From Pseudonocardia sp. DSM 110487 (GTDB lineage: Bacteria; Actinomycetota; Actinomycetes; Mycobacteriales; Pseudonocardiaceae), in contig NZ_CP080521.1 in NCBI RefSeq assembly GCF_019468565.1, forward strand, positions 9,114,001 through 9,178,000: a stretch of 64,000 bases of DNA, read 5' to 3'. Of this stretch, positions 43,574 to 51,886 are shown piece after piece (the stretch's first letter is position 1; each line of letters starts with the position of its first letter). The notes under the pieces are model-generated. The model saw nothing but the letters and a program-made list of their open reading frames with translations. It was not told the origin of the DNA and made no database searches. Made by a program: the position numbers and the translations under genes.

Positions 43574-43685
43574 GGCCCGACGGTAGCGGCGGGACCCCTT
43601 CCGGCGTGGGCGTTCCGAGAATCCAACCGGGAATCCAACGGGCCGGCTCCGCTGTCCGGGAGGTGGTGGGGCGCAGGCCCTGCTC

Positions 43686-44630
43686 TCAACCGACGGAGAT
43701 CGCGTCCAGCCGTTCCCGCAGGAACGGCGCCGACACCACCGGCTCGAGGTCCGCCCGCCGCCCCACCGGCGGCGCGAGCGGCGTGATCAGCGCGTCGTGG
43801 TCGAGCTCGAAGAAGAACACCAGGGAGACGAGCTCCTCGTTCGGGGAGTCCGGCTGGGGCGGGAGCACCCGGTGCCGGCCGGAACGCCAGCGCAGCCCGG
43901 TCCAGTGGGCGAGCAGATCGCCGATGTTGACGGTGAACGCAGCAGCGTCGTACGGGGCGTCGGCCCATCCGGAGTCCTCGACGTCGACCTGGAGGCCGCC
44001 CGCGCCCGGCTCGCGGTCGAGCACGGTGACCGTGCCGAAGTCGGTGTGCGCCCCGATCCGGAACTGGCCCGGCGCCGGTTCGCCGACCTCGGTGAGCGGC
44101 GGGTACCGGTTGATGTTGAACGTCCAGGTCGGGTTCTTCGCGAGGGACGTCAGTGCGTCGCGCGGCAGGCCGAGCGCGTCGGCGCACAGCTCCAGCAGCT
44201 CGCGCGACACCGTCGTCATCGCCTCGACGTAGCGGGCAACGGCCGTCCGCAGCTCCGGCACCTCGTCCGGCCACACGTTCGGCGGGAACCACACCGCGTC
44301 CACCTCGGGATCTCCCGTGGGCGTCTCCGGGCCCACCGCGAACGACTCCTTCAGGTCCGGCGGGGTCTCCACGCCCTCGACGTTGCCGTTGGCCTCCACG
44401 CCGGGCGCGAGCCAGCCCCGCCCGCCGATCCGCACGGAGTACTTCTGCTTGACGTCGATGGGTAGCGCGAAGAACCGCCGCGCGGCCGCCCGGACGTCCG
44501 CGCGCAGGGCGTCGTCCACGCCGTGCCCCGCCGCGAGCAGGAATCCGGCCTTCTGCAGCGCGGTGTCCACGGTCGGGCCGATGGCCGGGTCGCCCTCGCG
44601 CCAGGCCGCCAGATCGATTGTGGGGATCAT
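43686..44630 (-). CDS. 2-oxoglutarate/Fe(II) dioxygenase, isopenicillin N synthase-like
   Basis: A 314-residue non-haem iron oxygenase. The DIOX_N part starts MIPTIDLAAW and includes AGHGVDD (about 37). The iron ligands are HTD in FRIGAHTDFGTVTVL and the distal His in WRSGRHRVLPP, whose Arg is the 2-oxoglutarate-binding position. It overlaps the deaminase stop by four bases and closes a permease-deaminase-dioxygenase operon. Fungal thymine 7-hydroxylase belongs to the same superfamily, so hydroxylation of a pyrimidine or related base is a reasonable guess from context, not proven. Confidence 0.9.
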   Translation of the reverse strand: MIPTIDLAAWREGDPAIGPTVDTALQKAGFLLAAGHGVDDALRADVRAAARRFFALPIDVKQKYSVRIGGRGWLAPGVEANGNVEGVETPPDLKESFAVGPETPTGDPEVDAVWFPPNVWPDEVPELRTAVARYVEAMTTVSRELLELCADALGLPRDALTSLAKNPTWTFNINRYPPLTEVGEPAPGQFRIGAHTDFGTVTVLDREPGAGGLQVDVEDSGWADAPYDAAAFTVNIGDLLAHWTGLRWRSGRHRVLPPQPDSPNEELVSLVFFFELDHDALITPLAPPVGRRADLEPVVSAPFLRERLDAISVG

Positions 44631-45091
44631 GAAGAGACCTCTCCGATGTCCTCGTACCAGAGATCGGGGCGGGCGGCGATGAAGTCGGTCATGAGCCCGA
44701 CGCACCGCTCGTCGTCCAGCAGGGTGATCCGCACGCCGTGCTCGGCGAGCCAGTCGTGCCCGCCGGAGAACGTGCGCGCCTCGCCGACCACCACGGAACC
44801 GATCCCGAACTGCCGCACGAGCCCCGAGCAGTACCAGCACGGCGACAGCGTCGTGACCATGATCGTGCTGCGGTAGTCCCGCTGCCGACCGGCCGCCCGG
44901 AAGGCCGCGGTCTCGGCGTGCATCGACGGGTCGCCGTCCTGCACGCGCCGGTTGTGCCCGCGGCCGAGCAGGGCGCCATCCGCGGCGAACAGGGCCGCCC
45001 CGATCGGGATGCCGCCCTCGTCGAGACCGGCCTTCGCCTCGTCGAGCGCGACGTCGAGCAGAACAGCGGGATCGAGGGCCACGGGCTTCAC
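44627..45091 (-). CDS. Yeast-type cytosine deaminase
   Basis: A 154-residue zinc-dependent nucleobase deaminase. Zinc and proton-shuttle residues are in SMHAETAAFRAAG (HAE) and TTLSPCWYCSGLVRQFGIG (PCxxC). The C-terminal region LLDDERCVGLMTDFIAARPDLWYEDIGE is very like the end of yeast Fcy1, which places it with fungal-type cytosine deaminases rather than bacterial CodA. The GTG start overlaps the permease stop by four bases. Deamination of cytosine or a modified base delivered by the NCS1 permease is the natural reading. Confidence 0.9.
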   Translation of the reverse strand: MKPVALDPAVLLDVALDEAKAGLDEGGIPIGAALFAADGALLGRGHNRRVQDGDPSMHAETAAFRAAGRQRDYRSTIMVTTLSPCWYCSGLVRQFGIGSVVVGEARTFSGGHDWLAEHGVRITLLDDERCVGLMTDFIAARPDLWYEDIGEVSS

Positions 45092-46491
45092 TCTGCGGCT
45101 CGCGTGGTGCGCGCCGCAAGCGCGTACACCGCGGCCGCGAGCACGAACCCGACGATGAACGTCACGTCGCCCACACCGGGCACGAGTGCCGGCACCAGGC
45201 CGGTGAACAGCGCCTGGTTGGAGAACAGCGGCACCGAGACGACGATGCCGGCCAGCAGCGCGACGACGCCCGCATGGTTGCGGTAGCTCCGGTCGTAGAG
45301 CATCCCGACCGGGAGCCCGCCGCGGCGCAGGTACTGGTCGGTGAGCACCACGCCGAGCCACGGCCCGATCCAGTAGACGATGACGAGCAGGAACGCCTCG
45401 TAGCTGTGCGCGGCATCCGCGAGCGCGATCAGCGCGATCACGAACCCGACCACGCCGAACGCGAGCGCCACCACGGCGCGCGCCCAGCGCAGCGGCACGT
45501 CCACACCCAGGCTGAGGAACGCCATCGCGCCCGAGTAGACGTTCAGCACGTTGGCGGCCACGGCACCGAGGGCGATCGCCAGCAGGGTGAGCGCCGCGAG
45601 CGCACCCGGCAGCACGCCGACGAATGCCGTGGCGGGGTTGTCCGACACCAGACCGGCCGCCGCGGCTGCGCTGACCGACGCGGCGCCCACGATCATCAGC
45701 ACGCTCGTGGAGCCGAAGAGCCCCAACCCGGCTGCGAGGCCGGTGCGCAGCGGCGGCGCATCGGCGGGCAGGTAGCGCGCGTAGTCGGCCGCGTACGGGC
45801 TCCAGCCCGCCGTGTAGCCGACGACCGCGCCGACGGTGAGCAGGAACCCGCCGACGCCTCCTGGGCCGGCGTCCGGGGCGACGTAGCCCGGGTCGGAGCG
45901 GGCGAGCACGATCACCGCGCCGATCGCGAACACGATCGCGAGCACCGGGAACGCGAACCGTTCGAACGCCTGCACGAGGTTGTGCCCGAAGAAGGCGACG
46001 CCGATCTGCACCAGCACGACGACGACCAGCCACGCCGCGGCCGGCCAGCCGGTGAGCGACTCCAGCGCGAACGCGGCGCTGACGCTGTTGACGGCGAACC
46101 AGCCGAAGCCCGACGTGATCATCATCAGCGCCGACGGCACGGCGTTCCCGCGGTACCCGAACGCCGCCCTGCCGAGCACCATCTGCGGCACCCCGACCGA
46201 CGGCGCTCGCGCCGACAGCACCCCGTGGGCCAGCGCGGAGATCCCGTTGCCGAGCAGGATGGCAGCGACGGCCTGCGGGAACGTCAGCCCGAACGCCGTC
46301 ACGGACAGGACCCCGACGAAGACCGTTGCGAACTCGAGGTTGGGCGACGTCCACGTCCAGAACAGCTGACGGGGCCGCCCGTGCCGCTCGGCGGCGGGAA
46401 TCGGCTCGTTCCCACCCGGCTCGACGGCCGCCACCCGATCGCCGTAGTTGCGGTCCTCGGCGGTGGCAGCGGGTGATTGCTCGGCGGTCAC
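45088..46491 (-). CDS. NCS1-family purine/cytosine permease
   Basis: A 467-residue membrane transporter with about twelve helices. It has the family stretches LFWTWTSPNLEFATVFVGVLS, GVPQMVLGRAAFGYRGN, YTAGWSPYAADYARYLP and YWIGPWLGVVLTDQYLRR. NCS1 carriers move nucleobases such as cytosine, uracil and allantoin with sodium or protons. The GTG at 46491 follows GAGAG; the frame continues upstream without similarity. It is the first gene of the operon with the deaminase and dioxygenase. Confidence 0.93.
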   Translation of the reverse strand: MTAEQSPAATAEDRNYGDRVAAVEPGGNEPIPAAERHGRPRQLFWTWTSPNLEFATVFVGVLSVTAFGLTFPQAVAAILLGNGISALAHGVLSARAPSVGVPQMVLGRAAFGYRGNAVPSALMMITSGFGWFAVNSVSAAFALESLTGWPAAAWLVVVVLVQIGVAFFGHNLVQAFERFAFPVLAIVFAIGAVIVLARSDPGYVAPDAGPGGVGGFLLTVGAVVGYTAGWSPYAADYARYLPADAPPLRTGLAAGLGLFGSTSVLMIVGAASVSAAAAAGLVSDNPATAFVGVLPGALAALTLLAIALGAVAANVLNVYSGAMAFLSLGVDVPLRWARAVVALAFGVVGFVIALIALADAAHSYEAFLLVIVYWIGPWLGVVLTDQYLRRGGLPVGMLYDRSYRNHAGVVALLAGIVVSVPLFSNQALFTGLVPALVPGVGDVTFIVGFVLAAAVYALAARTTRAAE

Positions 46492-46950
46492 CGCATCACT
46501 CTCGATCGCCGGCGCCGCCGGGGCAACAGCCCGGCCCCCAAGATTAACCGCGATGTTCGATACCGGGGACCACGGTGAGGTCGAGCGCCCGCAGGACGGC
46601 CTGCATCTGCTCGACCGCGGGCCGGCCCCTGCGCTCCCGCAGCTGACGAACGGCCTGGTCGAGCTGCTCCGGAGTGATCGTGCGCTGAGCAACCCGCTGT
46701 GCGGGGCGACGGCCGATGTCGAGGGAGACGCACCCGCAGTCGGCGGCGGTGCGGTCCGGGTTTCCCAACCGGACGTCAGGCGTCGTCGTCAAGGCGGCTC
46801 CGTTCGATGGCGCAACGGGTGAGACTCGATCCAACGGGTGAAAGGATCGGGCCGGCGTCACCGTACGTGTTGTCCCTGTTCGTGTGAATTGCCCCGGAGG
46901 AAAATTCACTTACGACCTGGAGGGGGTACGCTGTACGTCACCCGTTCAGC
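46492..46950. other. Spacer upstream of the permease operon
   Basis: About 460 bases between truA and the permease operon. It must hold the promoter of the operon. A weak helix-turn-helix-like remnant (46544-46700) is the only coding signal seen. Confidence 0.45.
46544..46700 (-). pseudogene. Possible remnant of an XRE-type regulator
   Basis: About 50 codons read TITPEQLDQAVRQLRERRG and PAVEQMQAVLRALDLTVVPG. The last part resembles the end of XRE/HipB-type regulators, where a conserved helix is followed by LxALGLxVxxxP. The DNA-binding core is not visible, and the upstream frame lacks similarity. If real, it is a decayed fragment; confidence is low. Confidence 0.25.
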
Positions 46951-47760
46951 CTAATTGCCCTTCGGATCGGGGACACGGAGTCGTCGCGTGGCGTGGGCCC
47001 GAACGGCGAGCTCGGACGCAGGCGGGTAGTCCACCGCCACCAGCGTGAGCCCATGAGCCGGCGCGACCGGCACCTCGCTCGCGCGCTCCGAGCGCAGCAG
47101 CAGGCCTGCGGGCCAGCCCACCGCCCGCCTGCCCCGCCCGACGTCCAGCAGCGCGCCGACCAGGCTACGCACCATCGAATGGCAGAACGCGTCGGCGGCC
47201 ACAGCGGCCTCCACGATGCCGCCGACGTCGCGCGTCCAGGTCAGCTCCTGCAGCGCCCGCACCGTGGTGGCGCCTTCCCGCCGCTTGCAGAAGGCGGCGA
47301 AGTCGTGCTCCCCGAGCAGCTCGTCCGAGGCCGCCTGCACGGCACCGAGGTCGAGCGGGTGCGGCCAGGAGAGGGTGTCGCGGGCCCGCAGCGGTTCGGC
47401 GCCGTACGGGGTCGTGGCGATCCGGTAGCGGTAGTGACGGCGCAGCGCGGAGAAGCGGGCGTCGAACTCACCGGGCGCATGCGTCACGGCCCGCACGCGC
47501 ACGTCCGGCGGCAGCAGACGGGCGAGGCGGCGTACCAGCCACCCCGGATCGAGGTCTGCCGCCAAGTCGGCGTGGGCGACCTGACCGGTGGCATGCACCC
47601 CGGCATCGGTGCGCCCGGCCACCGTCAGACTCGCCGGCGCCCGCAGGACCACGCCGAGCGCGTCCTCCAGCACCCCGCACACCGTCCGGCGACCGGGCTG
47701 GCGGGCCCACCCGGAGAAGTCGGTGCCGTCGTAGGAGATGTCGAGCCGGAACCGCGACAC
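46951..47760 (-). CDS. truA: tRNA pseudouridine(38-40) synthase
   Basis: A 269-residue enzyme that makes pseudouridine in the anticodon stem-loop of many tRNAs. It starts RFRLDISYDGTDFSGWARQPG and has the catalytic Asp in LTVAGRTDAGVHATGQVAH, then RHYRYRIATTPYG, DFAAFCKRREGATTVR and FCHSMVRSLVGALLDVGRG. The GTG start and downstream position after rplQ match the actinobacterial alpha-operon arrangement. A hairpin separates it from rplQ. Confidence 0.96.
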   Translation of the reverse strand: MSRFRLDISYDGTDFSGWARQPGRRTVCGVLEDALGVVLRAPASLTVAGRTDAGVHATGQVAHADLAADLDPGWLVRRLARLLPPDVRVRAVTHAPGEFDARFSALRRHYRYRIATTPYGAEPLRARDTLSWPHPLDLGAVQAASDELLGEHDFAAFCKRREGATTVRALQELTWTRDVGGIVEAAVAADAFCHSMVRSLVGALLDVGRGRRAVGWPAGLLLRSERASEVPVAPAHGLTLVAVDYPPASELAVRAHATRRLRVPDPKGN

Positions 47761-47775
47761 CGGTGGAACGCCGAC

Positions 47776-47805
47776 GAGCCCGCCGTCCGGATGGGCGGCG
47801 GGCTC
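47776..47805 (-). terminator. Hairpin after rplQ
   Basis: A perfect 10-bp inverted repeat (GAGCCCGCCG) around a ten-base loop lies between the rplQ stop and the truA start. It can terminate or attenuate the ribosomal transcript before truA. Confidence 0.7.
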
Positions 47806-47825
47806 GACGGGATACTGCTGCGTGA

Positions 47826-48551
47826 TCAGGACTCCTCGGAGTCGGCATCCTCACGCTGGGCGGCGGGCAGCTCGAAACCGGCGGCCTCTGCGGCCTCCGG
47901 CGTGGCGAACCAGACCTCGGCCACGGTGCGGTCGTAGTGCGCCGACCCGGGCACGTGGTACAGCTTCGAGTCCTCGTTGCCCTTGACCGGGAAGCCCTCC
48001 GGGGCCTCGGCGGGATCGTCCAGCGGGGCGTGGCTGCCCTCGCCGTACGGCGCGTCGACGGTGGAGGTGCTCTCCTCGACGGCCTCGGTGGACTCGGCCT
48101 CGGGCGCGGCCTCCTCCGCGGGCGCCGGAGCAGCGGCCTTCTGCTGCTGCGAGGCCGCGACGCGACGGGCGCGGTCGGCCTCGTCGGTGACGGTCCGCTG
48201 CGCGACCAGCTCGATCACTGCCATGGGGGCGTTGTCGCCCTTGCGCGGCAGCGTCTTGGTGATCCGCGTGTAGCCACCGTTGCGGTCGGAGAAGAACGGG
48301 CCGATCTCCTCGATGAGCCGGTGCACGACGTCCTTGCGCCGGATCACCTTGAGGATCTCGCGGCGGTTGTGCAGGTCGCCCCGCTTCGCCTTGGTGATCA
48401 ACCGCTCCGCGTACGGCCGCAGCCGGCGCGCCTTCGCCTCGGTGGTGGTGATCCGACCGTGCTCGAAGAGCGCCGTGGCCAGGTTGGCCAGGATCAGCCG
48501 CTGGTGCGCGGGCGACCCGCCGAGACGGGGGCCCTTGGTGGGCTGAGGCAT
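47826..48551 (-). CDS. rplQ: 50S ribosomal protein L17 with long C-terminal extension
   Basis: A 241-residue L17, twice the usual bacterial length. The conserved domain (about 1-118) has GPRLGGSPAHQRLILANLATALFEHGRI, TTEAKARRLRPYAERLITKAKRG and FFSDRNGGYTRITKTLPRKGD. The remaining 120 residues are acidic and Ala/Glu rich (AAPAPAEEAAPEAESTEAVEESTSTVD), then FATPEAAEAAGFELPAAQ, a pattern seen in other actinobacterial L17 tails. It lies two bases after rpoA. Confidence 0.95.
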   Translation of the reverse strand: MPQPTKGPRLGGSPAHQRLILANLATALFEHGRITTTEAKARRLRPYAERLITKAKRGDLHNRREILKVIRRKDVVHRLIEEIGPFFSDRNGGYTRITKTLPRKGDNAPMAVIELVAQRTVTDEADRARRVAASQQQKAAAPAPAEEAAPEAESTEAVEESTSTVDAPYGEGSHAPLDDPAEAPEGFPVKGNEDSKLYHVPGSAHYDRTVAEVWFATPEAAEAAGFELPAAQREDADSEES

Positions 48552-48553
48552 GG

Positions 48554-49600
48554 CTACAGCTGCTCCGTTTCTGCGTAGTCCTGGCCGTCGTCCCCGAAGC
48601 GGTCGGGGTCGAACGGGGTGTCGGACCCGTACTCGACGGCGGCGGCCGACGGGTCGAATCCGGGCGGGCTGTCCTTCAGGGCCAGACCGAGGCCGACGAG
48701 CTTCATCTTGACCTCGTCGATCGACTTGGCACCGAAGTTGCGGATGTCGAGCAGGTCGGCCTCGCTGCGGCCCACCAGCTCACCCACCGTGTGGATGCCC
48801 TCGCGCTTCAGGCAGTTGTAGGAGCGGACGGTGAGGTCCAGCTCCTCGATCGGCATCGCGAAGGCCGCGATGGTGTCGGCCTCCTGCGGCGACGGGCCGA
48901 TCTCGATGCCCTCGGCGTCGACGTTGAGCTCGCGGGCGAGCCCGAACAGCTCCACGAGGGTCTTACCGGCCGAGGCCAGCGCGTCCCGCGGGGTGATCGA
49001 CGGCTTGGTCTCGACGTCCAGCACCAGCTTGTCGAAGTCGGTGCGCTGCTCGACGCGGGTGGCCTCGACCTTGTAGGTGACCTTCATGACCGGCGAGTAG
49101 ATCGAGTCGACCGGGATGCGGCCGATCTCGGCGCCGGTGGCCTTGTTCTGCATGGCCGGCACGTAGCCACGGCCCCGCTCGACGACGAGCTCCACCTCGA
49201 GGCGGCCCTTGTCGTTCAGGGTGGCGATGTGCAGGTCCGGGTTGTGCACGGTGACACCGGCAGGCGGCACGATGTCGCCAGCGGTGACGGTGCCGGGGCC
49301 CTGCTTGCGCAGGTACATGGTCACCGGCTCGTCCTCCTCGGAGCTCACGACGAGCTCCTTGAGGTTCAGGATGATGTCGGTGACGTCCTCCTTGACCCCA
49401 GGCACGGTGGTGAACTCGTGCAGGACGCCGTCGATGCGGATGCTCGTGACGGCGGCACCGGGGATGGAGGAGAGCAGCGTGCGCCGGAGCGAGTTGCCCA
49501 GCGTGTAGCCGAAGCCCGGCTCCAGCGGCTCGATGACGAACCGGGAACGGGTGTCGACGACCGATTCCTCGGCCAGTGAGGGGCGCTGAGAGATCAGCAT
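48554..49600 (-). CDS. rpoA: RNA polymerase alpha subunit
   Basis: A 348-residue subunit. The N-terminal assembly domain (about 1-225) has FVIEPLEPGFGYTLGNSLRRTLLSSIPGAAVTSI and VEQRTDFDKLVLDVET. The C-terminal DNA- and activator-binding domain (about 245-315) has PIEELDLTVRSYNCLKREGIHTVGELVGRSEADLLDIRNFGAKSIDEVK. It is between rpsD and rplQ in the classical alpha operon, with two hairpins in its 93-bp upstream gap. Confidence 0.98.
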   Translation of the reverse strand: MLISQRPSLAEESVVDTRSRFVIEPLEPGFGYTLGNSLRRTLLSSIPGAAVTSIRIDGVLHEFTTVPGVKEDVTDIILNLKELVVSSEEDEPVTMYLRKQGPGTVTAGDIVPPAGVTVHNPDLHIATLNDKGRLEVELVVERGRGYVPAMQNKATGAEIGRIPVDSIYSPVMKVTYKVEATRVEQRTDFDKLVLDVETKPSITPRDALASAGKTLVELFGLARELNVDAEGIEIGPSPQEADTIAAFAMPIEELDLTVRSYNCLKREGIHTVGELVGRSEADLLDIRNFGAKSIDEVKMKLVGLGLALKDSPPGFDPSAAAVEYGSDTPFDPDRFGDDGQDYAETEQL

Positions 49601-49622
49601 GGGTGTGGTGCCTCCTTCAGGC

Positions 49623-49683
49623 CTGCGGCAACCGCTATTTGATGCCGCAGCGAGAACCCCGACCCCACCCTGCGGGGTCGGGG
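49623..49683 (-). promoter_or_regulatory. Two tandem hairpins between rpsD and rpoA
   Basis: CTGCGGCA/TGCCGCAG (49623-49630 with 49643-49650) and CCCCGACCCC/GGGGTCGGGG (49657-49666 with 49674-49683) form two adjacent perfect stems. They may reduce read-through or process the transcript so that rpoA is set at a different level from rpsD. Confidence 0.6.
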
Positions 49684-49693
49684 GTGTCGAGCG

Positions 49694-50299
49694 CTACTTG
49701 CTGTAGAGCTCGACGATCAGCTGCTCGTTGACCTGCGTGTCGATCTGGGCCCGCTCGGGGAGCTGGTGCACCAGGATCCGCATGGTCGAGGGGACGACCT
49801 GCAGCCAGGCCGGGACCGGACGGTCGCCGAGGAGCTCCTTGGCGATGATGAACGGGTCCGTGCCGAGCGACTTGGGCCGCACGTCGACGATGTCGAACTT
49901 CGACACCCGGTAGCTGGGGATGTTCACCTTCTCGCCGTTGACGAGGAAGTGGCCATGAGCCACCAGCTGGCGGGCCATCCGCCGGGTACGGGCGAGACCC
50001 GCCCGGTACACGACGTTGTCCAGCCGGGTCTCGAGGATCTGCAGCAGGTTGTCGCCGGTCTTGCCCTGGCGACGGTTGGCTTCCTCGTAGTAGCGGCTGA
50101 ACTGCTTCTCGAGGACGCCGTAGGCGAACTTCGCCTTCTGCTTCTCCTGCATCTGCAGGAGGTACTCGGTCTCCTTGATCCGGATCCGGCCGTGCTGGCC
50201 GGGCGGATAGGGACGGCGCTCGAACGCCTGGTCGCCGCCGACGAGGTCGACCTTCAGCCGGCGGGACTTGCGGGTCATGGGTCCGGTGTAACGAGCCAT
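49694..50299 (-). CDS. rpsD: 30S ribosomal protein S4
   Basis: A 201-residue primary 16S rRNA-binding protein. It starts MARYTGPMTRKSRRLKVDLVG and has the S4 RNA-binding domain in LETRLDNVVYRAGLARTRRMARQLVAHGHFLVNGEKVNIPSYRV. The N-terminal Cys zinc site of some S4 proteins is absent, as is common. It is between rpsK and rpoA. Confidence 0.97.
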   Translation of the reverse strand: MARYTGPMTRKSRRLKVDLVGGDQAFERRPYPPGQHGRIRIKETEYLLQMQEKQKAKFAYGVLEKQFSRYYEEANRRQGKTGDNLLQILETRLDNVVYRAGLARTRRMARQLVAHGHFLVNGEKVNIPSYRVSKFDIVDVRPKSLGTDPFIIAKELLGDRPVPAWLQVVPSTMRILVHQLPERAQIDTQVNEQLIVELYSK

Positions 50300-50318
50300 G
50301 TCTGGTTACTCCCTTTCC

Positions 50319-50726
50319 CTAGACCCGGCGCCGCTTGGGCGGACGGCAGCCGTTGTGCGGCTGCGGGGTGACGTCGGAGATCGTGCCGACCTCGAGGCCG
50401 GCGGCCTGCAGCGAACGGATCGCGGTCTCCCGGCCGGAGCCGGGGCCCTTCACGAACACGTCGACCTTCTTCATGCCGTGCTCGGCGGCCTTGCGGGCGG
50501 CGCTCTCGGCGGCCATCTGCGCCGCGAACGGCGTGGACTTGCGCGAGCCCTTGAAACCGACGTGGCCTGCGGAGGCCCACGCGATCACGGCGCCGTTGGG
50601 GTCGGTGATCGAGACGATCGTGTTGTTGAACGTGCTCTTGATGTGGGCCTGGCCCACGGCGACGTTCTTCTTCTCCTTGCGGCGGACCTTCTTGGGCCCG
50701 GCCGCAGCGCGGCTGCGGGGCGGCAT
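50319..50726 (-). CDS. rpsK: 30S ribosomal protein S11
   Basis: A 135-residue S11. It shows AHIKSTFNNTIVSITDPNGAVIAWASAGHVGFKGSRKSTPFAAQMAAE, the family core, and ends GTISDVTPQPHNGCRPPKRRRV. Its ATG shares one base with the rpsM stop. Part of the rpmJ-rpsM-rpsK-rpsD-rpoA-rplQ operon. Confidence 0.98.
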   Translation of the reverse strand: MPPRSRAAAGPKKVRRKEKKNVAVGQAHIKSTFNNTIVSITDPNGAVIAWASAGHVGFKGSRKSTPFAAQMAAESAARKAAEHGMKKVDVFVKGPGSGRETAIRSLQAAGLEVGTISDVTPQPHNGCRPPKRRRV

Positions 50727-51106
50727 TACTTCTTACCTGCCTTCTTCTTGCCGGCCACGGTCTTCTTCGGACCCTTGCGGCTACGGGCGTTGGTCTTGGT
50801 GCGCTGACCGCGCACCGGCAGGCCCCGGCGGTGCCGGATCCCCTGGTAGCAGCCGATCTCGATCTTGCGACGGATATCGGCCTGCACCTCGCGGCGCAGG
50901 TCACCCTCGACGCGGTAGTTGGTCTCGATGTACTCGCGGAGGGCGGCGATGTCCTCGTCGGTCAGGTCCCGGGAGCGCAAGTCCGGGTCGATGCCGGTGC
51001 CCTGCAGGATCTCCTTGGACCGGGTGCGTCCGATCCCGTAGATGTAAGTCAGCGCGATCTCCATCCGCTTCTCGCGGGGGAGGTCGACGCCGGACAGGCG
51101 TGCCAT
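50726..51106 (-). CDS. rpsM: 30S ribosomal protein S13
   Basis: A 126-residue S13. It has RLSGVDLPREKRMEIALTYIYGIGRTRSKEIL, LREYIETNYRVEGDLRREVQADIRRKIEIGCYQGIRHRRGLPVRGQRTKTNARSRKG and a Lys-rich tail. It follows rpmJ after a 160-bp gap with GC-rich repeats but no gene. Confidence 0.98.
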   Translation of the reverse strand: MARLSGVDLPREKRMEIALTYIYGIGRTRSKEILQGTGIDPDLRSRDLTDEDIAALREYIETNYRVEGDLRREVQADIRRKIEIGCYQGIRHRRGLPVRGQRTKTNARSRKGPKKTVAGKKKAGKK

Positions 51107-51266
51107 GCGGCGGGGTTCTCCTCTGTCGTGTTCGCCAGGTCTGCCCAGCGCCCGCCCCGGGCGGTGTGGCTCGCCCGGGCCCCGGCCTGGTTCCGGGGGT
51201 GGTAGCGCCCGTGTGGCGCGGTAGGCGCGCTGGGTTCCTCTGTGTTGTGCCGCGGCTAGCGGATGA

Positions 51267-51380
51267 TCAGCCCTGGCGCTGCTTGTGGCGCAGGTTCTCG
51301 CAGATCACCATGACCCGCCCGTGACGGCGGATCACCTTGCACTTGTCGCAGATCTTCTTGACGCTCGGCTGGACCTTCAC
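51267..51380 (-). CDS. rpmJ: 50S ribosomal protein L36
   Basis: A 37-residue zinc-binding ribosomal protein. It reads MKVQPSVKKICDKCKVIRR, then HGRVMVICENLRHKQRQG, with the Cys-x2-Cys pair (CDKC), a third Cys in VICEN and a His completing the zinc site. The start is GTG. It lies 30 bp after infA. Retention of the Cys ligands shows the zinc-type paralogue. Confidence 0.96.
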   Translation of the reverse strand: MKVQPSVKKICDKCKVIRRHGRVMVICENLRHKQRQG

Positions 51381-51410
51381 GTCCGTCGCTCTCTCGTTTG
51401 GGTCAGGTCG

Positions 51411-51632
51411 TCACTTGTAGCGGTAGACGATGCGGCCGCGGGTCAGGTCGTACGGCGACAGCTCGACCACCACGCGGTCCTCGGGGAGGATCCGGATGTA
51501 GTGCTGACGCATCTTGCCGCTGATGTGTGCGAGGACCCGGTGTCCGTTCTCCAGCTCCACGCGGAACATCGCGTTCGGCAGGGGTTCGACGACCCGGCCC
51601 TCGACCTCGATCGCCCCGTCCTTCTTGGCCAT
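51411..51632 (-). CDS. infA: Translation initiation factor IF-1
   Basis: A 73-residue OB-fold factor that occupies the ribosomal A site during initiation. It reads MAKKDGAIEVEGRVVEPLPN, MFRVELENGHRVLAHISGKM, HYIRILPEDRVVVELSPYDL and TRGRIVYRYK, the near-invariant actinobacterial sequence. The ATG at 51632 gives the normal length. It is the first gene of the infA-rpmJ-rpsM operon in this window. Confidence 0.98.
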   Translation of the reverse strand: MAKKDGAIEVEGRVVEPLPNAMFRVELENGHRVLAHISGKMRQHYIRILPEDRVVVELSPYDLTRGRIVYRYK

Positions 51633-51886
51633 GTCCTCCGCGTTCCGTGACAGGTGGACGTACTCTTCGTTCGTGCTTGGGCACGTCGCTGCTCCGGGAC
51701 CGTGAGGTGCGGGAGGCACGACGGAACCGGCGCCAGTAGGCGCGCCGAAAACCCAGTGTACGACCGTTGCGCGGGCCCGCGCACATGGGGTAGGCGGGTC
51801 CGGCCGGAAACGAGAGGTTCCTGTCGGCCCGCGGCGTTACTGTCGCTTGACATCGACTCGACTTCAGGTAGTTCCGTGGAACGGTG

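Noticed and set aside
43686..46354. Extended frames that would fuse the dioxygenase and the deaminase to upstream sequence
   Set aside because: The extensions are out-of-frame readings of the neighbouring operon genes; clean ATGA/GTGA overlaps mark the real starts.
51107..51266. A hidden gene in the 160-bp rpsM-rpmJ gap
   Set aside because: The open frames are GC-driven and lack a start with a ribosome-binding site; the stretch looks like ordinary spacer with GC-rich repeats.
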